The position numbers were made by a program, and so were the translations under genes. Of a stretch of DNA of 9,981 bases, positions 6,730 through 9,981 are shown piece by piece; the stretch's first letter is position 1; every line of letters begins with the position of its first letter. A model generated the notes under the pieces. It had not been told where the DNA came from. It saw only the letters and a list, made by a program, of their open reading frames with translations, and did no database searches. The DNA is from DATEEW01 sp035273665 (GTDB lineage: Bacteria > Pseudomonadota > Gammaproteobacteria > Burkholderiales > SG8-39), in NCBI GenBank assembly GCA_035273665.1, contig DATEOW010000074.1, forward strand, positions 1 through 9,981, given 5' to 3'.

Positions 6730-6858
6730 AGGCCGGACGCCTGCAAAACGAAGAATGATGGCAGCTTGATTGCCGACTGCGCTGTAAGACACATCAAATC
6801 CAAATCGCAATCGGCCCTCTAACATGCGGCATCGTTTATATGACCGGAGAAAAACAAA

Positions 6859-8910
6859 ATGACTCGTACCGCAGCGCTGATTCTCGATGCACGGTTACGC
6901 GTTTCACCGCTCCCGGTAGCGATCCTTAAGCGCGATGGCACACGTACTGCTTTTGATGCGGAGAAAATAGTTGTCGCCATTCGCAGTGCGGGAGAAGCGA
7001 CCGGCCAATTCGATGACGCCGAGGCCCAGTTGTTGACGGGGCAGGCGCTCAAGGTTCTCCGGCATCGCTTCGCCGACTGCACGCCTACGGTGGAGCAAGT
7101 GCAGGACATTGTCGAGCAGACGCTCATCGTGGGCAATTATCTGGATACCGCGCGGGCGTATATCGCCTACCGGGCATCGCGCGCACGGCTCCGGGCAGAT
7201 CGCCGAACTGCGGTTGATGTCGCAAGCTCTATCAATGAATATCTGGACCGGCTCGATTGGCGGGTGCAAGCCAATGCGAATCAGGGCTATTCGCTCGGCG
7301 GCTTGATTCTCAACGTATCGGGCAAGGTGGTCGCGAACTACTGGCTCTCGCACGTCTATCCGCCTGAAATCGGCCAAGCCCATCGCGATGCCGATCTCCA
7401 TATTCACGATCTCGACATGCTCACCGGCTACTGTGCAGGCTGGTCGCTGCGCCAGTTGCTCTTGGAGGGCTTCAATGGTGTGCCGGGGAAGATCGAGGCC
7501 GGTCCGCCTAGGCACTTAAGCACGGCGCTGGGGCAAGCGGTGAATTTCCTCGGCACGCTGCAAAACGAATGGGCGGGGGCGCAAGCCTTTAGTTCTTTCG
7601 ACACTTATCTTGCTCCCTACCTCCGCAAGGACAACCTCAGCTACGAACAGGTGCGTCAATCGATACAAGAATTCGTCTATAACCTTAACGTGCCCTCTCG
7701 CTGGGGCACGCAGACGCCTTTCACCAATCTGACTTTTGACTGGGTTTGCCCAGAAGATCTGCGCGAACAGATCCCGTATATCGGTGGCGAGGAAATGCCC
7801 TTCGCCTACGGCGATCTTCAGGAAGAGATGGACATGATCAATCGCGCTTACATCGAGGTGATGAGCGCGGGCGACGCGAAGGGACGTGTGTTCACCTTCC
7901 CGATACCCACTTACAACATGACCAAGGATTTCCCGTGGGAATCGGACAACGCGACACGGCTCTTTGCCATGACTGCCCGATATGGTCTCCCCTACTTTCA
8001 GAATTTCATCAACTCGGATTTGACGCCGAATATGGTGCGCTCGATGTGCTGTCGCTTGCAGCTCGATCTGCGAGAACTGCTCAAACGCGGCAACGGCCTC
8101 TTCGGCTCAGCCGAGCAGACCGGCTCCGTCGGCGTGGTGACGATCAATTGCGCGCGCCTCGGCTACTTGCATGCAGGCGATGAGACCGCGCTGACGGAAC
8201 GGCTTGATCGTCTCGCGGACATGGCCAAACAGAGTTTGGAGATAAAGCGCAAGACGGTGCAGCGTTTAATGGATGGCGGCCTCTTTCCTTATACGCGGCG
8301 CTATCTGGGCACGCTACGCAATCACTTTTCTACCATCGGCGTGAATGGCATTAATGAAATGATCCGCAATTTCAGTGGCGGGGCTTACGATATCTGCGCG
8401 CCGGAAGGCCATGCGATGGCCTTGCGCTTGCTGGATCATCTACGCGACAAGTTGCGCGAGTATCAGGAAGAGACCGGTCATCTCTACAACTTGGAAGCCA
8501 CGCCGGCCGAAGGGGCCACTTATCGTTTTGCCAAGGAAGACCGTGCGCGTTTCCCGAATATCCGCCAAGCGGGTACCGACAGTAATCCTTACTACACCAA
8601 CAGCAGCCAGTTGCCCGTCGGCTTCACCGATGACCCCTTCGAGGCACTGACGCGTCAGGACGAGTTACAGACGCGCTACACGGGCGGCACGGTTCTCCAT
8701 CTCTATATGAGTGAACGCATCTCTTCGCCCGCGGCCTGCATGAAGCTGGTGCGCACCGCCCTGGAACGTCATCGCCTGCCCTATCTCACCATTACCCCGA
8801 CTTTTTCCGTGTGCCCGAAACACGGCTATCTGGCGGGTGAACATGAATTTTGCCCGACTTGCGACGAGGAACTACTCGCCCGTAAAACTTGCGCGACTGA
8901 ATGCGCTTAA
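6859..8910 (+). CDS. nrdD: Anaerobic (class III) ribonucleotide reductase catalytic subunit, lacking the glycyl-radical segment
   Basis: The 683-residue protein reduces ribonucleoside triphosphates without oxygen. An ATP-cone allosteric domain occupies about residues 19-112 (ILKRDGTRTAFDAEKI). The ten-stranded barrel follows, with HIHDLDMLTGYCAGW (Cys192), NVPSRWGTQTPFTNLTFD (277-294), and SMCCRLQLD (Cys397/398, expected thiyl-radical cysteine on the finger loop). Near the C-terminus is the metal-site region VCPKHGYLAGEHEFCPTC (Cys652, Cys665, Cys668). The protein then stops after a short tail with two more cysteines (678, 682). The family normally continues directly into a RVxGYxRPV glycyl-radical loop, which is missing here and found in the next ORF. 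The start is ATG 6859, nine bases after GGAG. The TAA stop is clean and followed by the next gene's Shine-Dalgarno. An FNR/DNR box lies upstream. Confidence 0.93.
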   Translation: MTRTAALILDARLRVSPLPVAILKRDGTRTAFDAEKIVVAIRSAGEATGQFDDAEAQLLTGQALKVLRHRFADCTPTVEQVQDIVEQTLIVGNYLDTARAYIAYRASRARLRADRRTAVDVASSINEYLDRLDWRVQANANQGYSLGGLILNVSGKVVANYWLSHVYPPEIGQAHRDADLHIHDLDMLTGYCAGWSLRQLLLEGFNGVPGKIEAGPPRHLSTALGQAVNFLGTLQNEWAGAQAFSSFDTYLAPYLRKDNLSYEQVRQSIQEFVYNLNVPSRWGTQTPFTNLTFDWVCPEDLREQIPYIGGEEMPFAYGDLQEEMDMINRAYIEVMSAGDAKGRVFTFPIPTYNMTKDFPWESDNATRLFAMTARYGLPYFQNFINSDLTPNMVRSMCCRLQLDLRELLKRGNGLFGSAEQTGSVGVVTINCARLGYLHAGDETALTERLDRLADMAKQSLEIKRKTVQRLMDGGLFPYTRRYLGTLRNHFSTIGVNGINEMIRNFSGGAYDICAPEGHAMALRLLDHLRDKLREYQEETGHLYNLEATPAEGATYRFAKEDRARFPNIRQAGTDSNPYYTNSSQLPVGFTDDPFEALTRQDELQTRYTGGTVLHLYMSERISSPAACMKLVRTALERHRLPYLTITPTFSVCPKHGYLAGEHEFCPTCDEELLARKTCATECA

Positions 8911-8911
8911 C

Positions 8912-8917
8912 AAGGAG
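8912..8917 (+). promoter_or_regulatory. Strong ribosome binding site for the small glycyl-radical ORF
   Basis: AAGGAG begins two bases after the nrdD stop and sits six bases before ATG 8924. It is the best Shine-Dalgarno in the window. It supports independent translation of the 60-codon ORF rather than a sequencing frameshift that separated it from nrdD. Confidence 0.8.
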
Positions 8918-8923
8918 AACACC

Positions 8924-9106
8924 ATGCAGAACAAGCAAACGGAATTGCCCGACGCACAACGCACTCGCTGCGAAGTATGGACACGCGTAATGGGCTATCA
9001 CCGGCCCGTATCCGAATTCAATGCAGGGAAGAAAGGCGAACATGCCGAGCGTCTCCACTTCACCGAAGATCGCGCACAGGAATCTTTCGGCGACCGCTGT
9101 TGCTGA
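8924..9106 (+). CDS. Autonomous glycyl-radical subunit of class III ribonucleotide reductase
   Basis: The 60-residue protein carries what is normally the extreme C-terminus of NrdD: CEVWTRVMGYHRPVSEFN followed by AGKKGEHAERLHF. Gly24 in RVMGY is the expected glycyl-radical residue, and the RPV..FN.GK..E...R..F pattern matches complete NrdD proteins just after the zinc motif. It would dock into the NrdD barrel and be activated by the NrdG-type protein encoded next, comparable in principle to the stand-alone glycyl-radical protein GrcA (YfiD) that rescues pyruvate formate-lyase. The start is ATG 8924, preceded by AAGGAG. The frame differs from nrdD and is separated from it by 13 bases. The 3' part overlaps the likely nrdG start. 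The motif identification is strong; its working as a separate subunit is inference. A programmed frameshift joining it to nrdD is the main alternative. Confidence 0.85.
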   Translation: MQNKQTELPDAQRTRCEVWTRVMGYHRPVSEFNAGKKGEHAERLHFTEDRAQESFGDRCC

Positions 9107-9755
9107 AGAGTTGGTGATCGGTGGACTAACGCCCTTCACCACGATCGACTTTCCCGGACGTCTGGCGGCCGTGCTGTTCTGCCAGGGGTGCCCTTGGCGC
9201 TGCGGCTATTGCCACAATCCGCACTTGCAGCCGCGGGTGGCCGGTAACGTGTACGCGTGGCAATCGATTCTCGAGTTCCTCGCTTCGCGGCGAGGCATGC
9301 TGGACGGCATCGTGTTCAGCGGCGGCGAACCCTTATGGCAGCGCGCGCTTCCGGCAGCGATGCGCAGCATAAAGGAGGAAGGGTTCGCCGTCGCGCTTCA
9401 CACCGGCGGTGGCAGTGCCGCCCGGATGCGAGCCGCATTGCCTCATGCCGATTGGGTCGGATTCGATGTCAAAGCGCCCTTCGATCGTTATCGGGCGATC
9501 ACGGGTGTGGACGCGGGCGAGCAAGCGCGCGAATCCTTGGCTGCGTTAGTCGACAGCGGCGTTCACTACGAAGTCCGGACGACAGTCGACGCAGCGCTAT
9601 CTTTGCCTGACCTGCATCGCCTCGCCGACGACTTAGAGAAATCGAGGGTTCCGCATTGGGTGCTGCAAAAACGGCGCGGCGGCGCAACGCATGCCCTTGA
9701 AATAATGAAAGCCTTACAACGCGGCCGCTCCCTGACGATAGAATGGCGTGCCTGA
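9042..9755 (+). CDS. nrdG: Anaerobic ribonucleotide reductase activating protein, radical SAM (NrdG type)
   Basis: This radical-SAM activase generates the glycyl radical on its partner using S-adenosylmethionine and a [4Fe-4S] cluster. From ATG 9042 the protein has 237 residues. The cluster motif CPWRCGYC (CxxxCxxC; Cys50, 54, 57) is followed by HNPHL, and the SAM-contacting SGGEPL is near residue 93. IGGLTPFTTIDFPGRLAAVLF before the cluster is typical of the NrdG2-type subgroup. ATG 9042 is chosen because AAAGG lies five bases upstream; ATG 9021 lacks a site. This start overlaps the preceding small ORF by 65 bases. GTG 9114, just after that ORF's stop, would give a family-like N-terminus and cannot be excluded. 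Adjacency to nrdD makes it the reductase activase rather than a pyruvate formate-lyase activase. Confidence 0.88.
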   Translation: MPSVSTSPKIAHRNLSATAVAEELVIGGLTPFTTIDFPGRLAAVLFCQGCPWRCGYCHNPHLQPRVAGNVYAWQSILEFLASRRGMLDGIVFSGGEPLWQRALPAAMRSIKEEGFAVALHTGGGSAARMRAALPHADWVGFDVKAPFDRYRAITGVDAGEQARESLAALVDSGVHYEVRTTVDAALSLPDLHRLADDLEKSRVPHWVLQKRRGGATHALEIMKALQRGRSLTIEWRA

Positions 9756-9775
9756 AGCCGGAGGAATGAAGGTTG

Positions 9776-9981
9776 ATGAACTGGACCTACGCCGACCGCT
9801 TGCCCGCACAATCGCTGCGGGAGTTTTTTGCGGTACAGATCGGCGAAGACGACGCCGCGAAAACATTCGAATTACTTGCGCTATCGGAACCGAAGGACGG
9901 TGTGTGCTACGGCGCTTACCGGTTCTACAACAAGCAGACAGGTGAAGAACGCGTGAGCGGACTGGTCATCCGCCTCGAACT
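9776..9981 (+). CDS. Unrecognised gene, 5' part only (runs off the window)
   Basis: An open frame begins at ATG 9776, 20 bases after the nrdG stop, and is still open at the last base, giving 68 residues (MNWTYADRLPAQSLREFF...). I do not recognise the family. The visible part is soluble-looking and charged, with no signal peptide, transmembrane segment or metal motif and one cysteine (residue 44). GGAGG (9760-9764) lies 11 bases upstream and AAGG (9769-9772 region) is closer; an in-frame TGA at 9767 fixes the start at or after this point. Tight spacing suggests the same operon as nrdD-nrdG. A competing frame from ATG 9766 looks less protein-like. Confidence 0.55.
   Translation, partial: MNWTYADRLPAQSLREFFAVQIGEDDAAKTFELLALSEPKDGVCYGAYRFYNKQTGEERVSGLVIRLE

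Noticed and set aside
6766..6797. TTGAT...ATCAA pair in the nrdD leader
   Set aside because: The half-sites are separated by 22 bases rather than 4, so they cannot form a normal FNR/DNR site.
8911..8923. Sequencing frameshift as explanation of the split nrdD
   Set aside because: The catalytic ORF has its own tail and stop, and the small ORF has a strong, well-spaced AAGGAG and ATG, which a random indel would not create. Not fully excluded without raw reads.
9766..9945. Alternative frame from ATG 9766 after nrdG
   Set aside because: The GGAGG site is only one base from this ATG and the product is rich in Arg runs; the frame from 9776 reads as a more ordinary protein.

Overview
The window looks like a chromosomal block from a nitrate-respiring or denitrifying proteobacterium, most likely beta- or gammaproteobacterial. 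This rests on a NapA-NapB-NapC periplasmic nitrate reductase in tight operon order, a DNR-like Crp/Fnr regulator with no Fe-S cysteine cluster, three FNR/DNR-type palindromes, and an anaerobic (class III) ribonucleotide reductase locus. Base composition is moderately GC-rich and looks even throughout. I see no insertion sequence, CRISPR array, rRNA or tRNA, and nothing that suggests recent transfer. The genus cannot be named from the sequence alone.

Layout, left to right. Positions 1-3280 hold the 3' part of the nap operon on the + strand: napA (cut by the window start), napB and napC, with the napB/napC junction coupled by an ATGA overlap. One base beyond the napC stop, two minus-strand genes end the next block: an HMA-fold-like small protein that has lost its CxxC, and upstream of it a ribosome-hibernation (HPF/RaiA, S30AE) family protein with an odd cysteine-rich N-terminus. 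A 136-bp divergent intergenic region with an FNR-like box separates these from the dnr-like regulator (+, 4130-4813). Convergent with dnr, and overlapping it by 13 bp, is a three-gene minus-strand operon read as DUF2249 -> nitronate monooxygenase family flavoprotein -> DGC-domain zinc-binding protein, with both junctions being 4-bp ATGA overlaps. A 251-bp divergent region with two good FNR/DNR boxes then leads to the + strand nrd locus: nrdD, a 60-codon ORF, an nrdG-type radical-SAM activase, and the start of an unrecognised gene that runs off the window.

The genes fit one programme: life on nitrate without oxygen. Nap accepts electrons from quinol through NapC, the DNR-like protein is a plausible NO or low-oxygen-responsive activator, and NrdD/NrdG make deoxyribonucleotides without O2. 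The S30AE protein could quiet ribosomes when respiration fails. The DUF2249-NMO-DGC trio is an unexplained module wired to the same promoter type.

The most notable observation is that the nrdD product ends right after its zinc-site motif and lacks the glycyl-radical segment. That segment (RVMGYHRPV...FN.GK) is instead encoded by the separate 60-codon ORF immediately downstream, which has its own strong Shine-Dalgarno sequence. The class III reductase therefore appears to be split into a catalytic subunit and an autonomous glycyl-radical subunit, activated by the adjacent radical-SAM protein.
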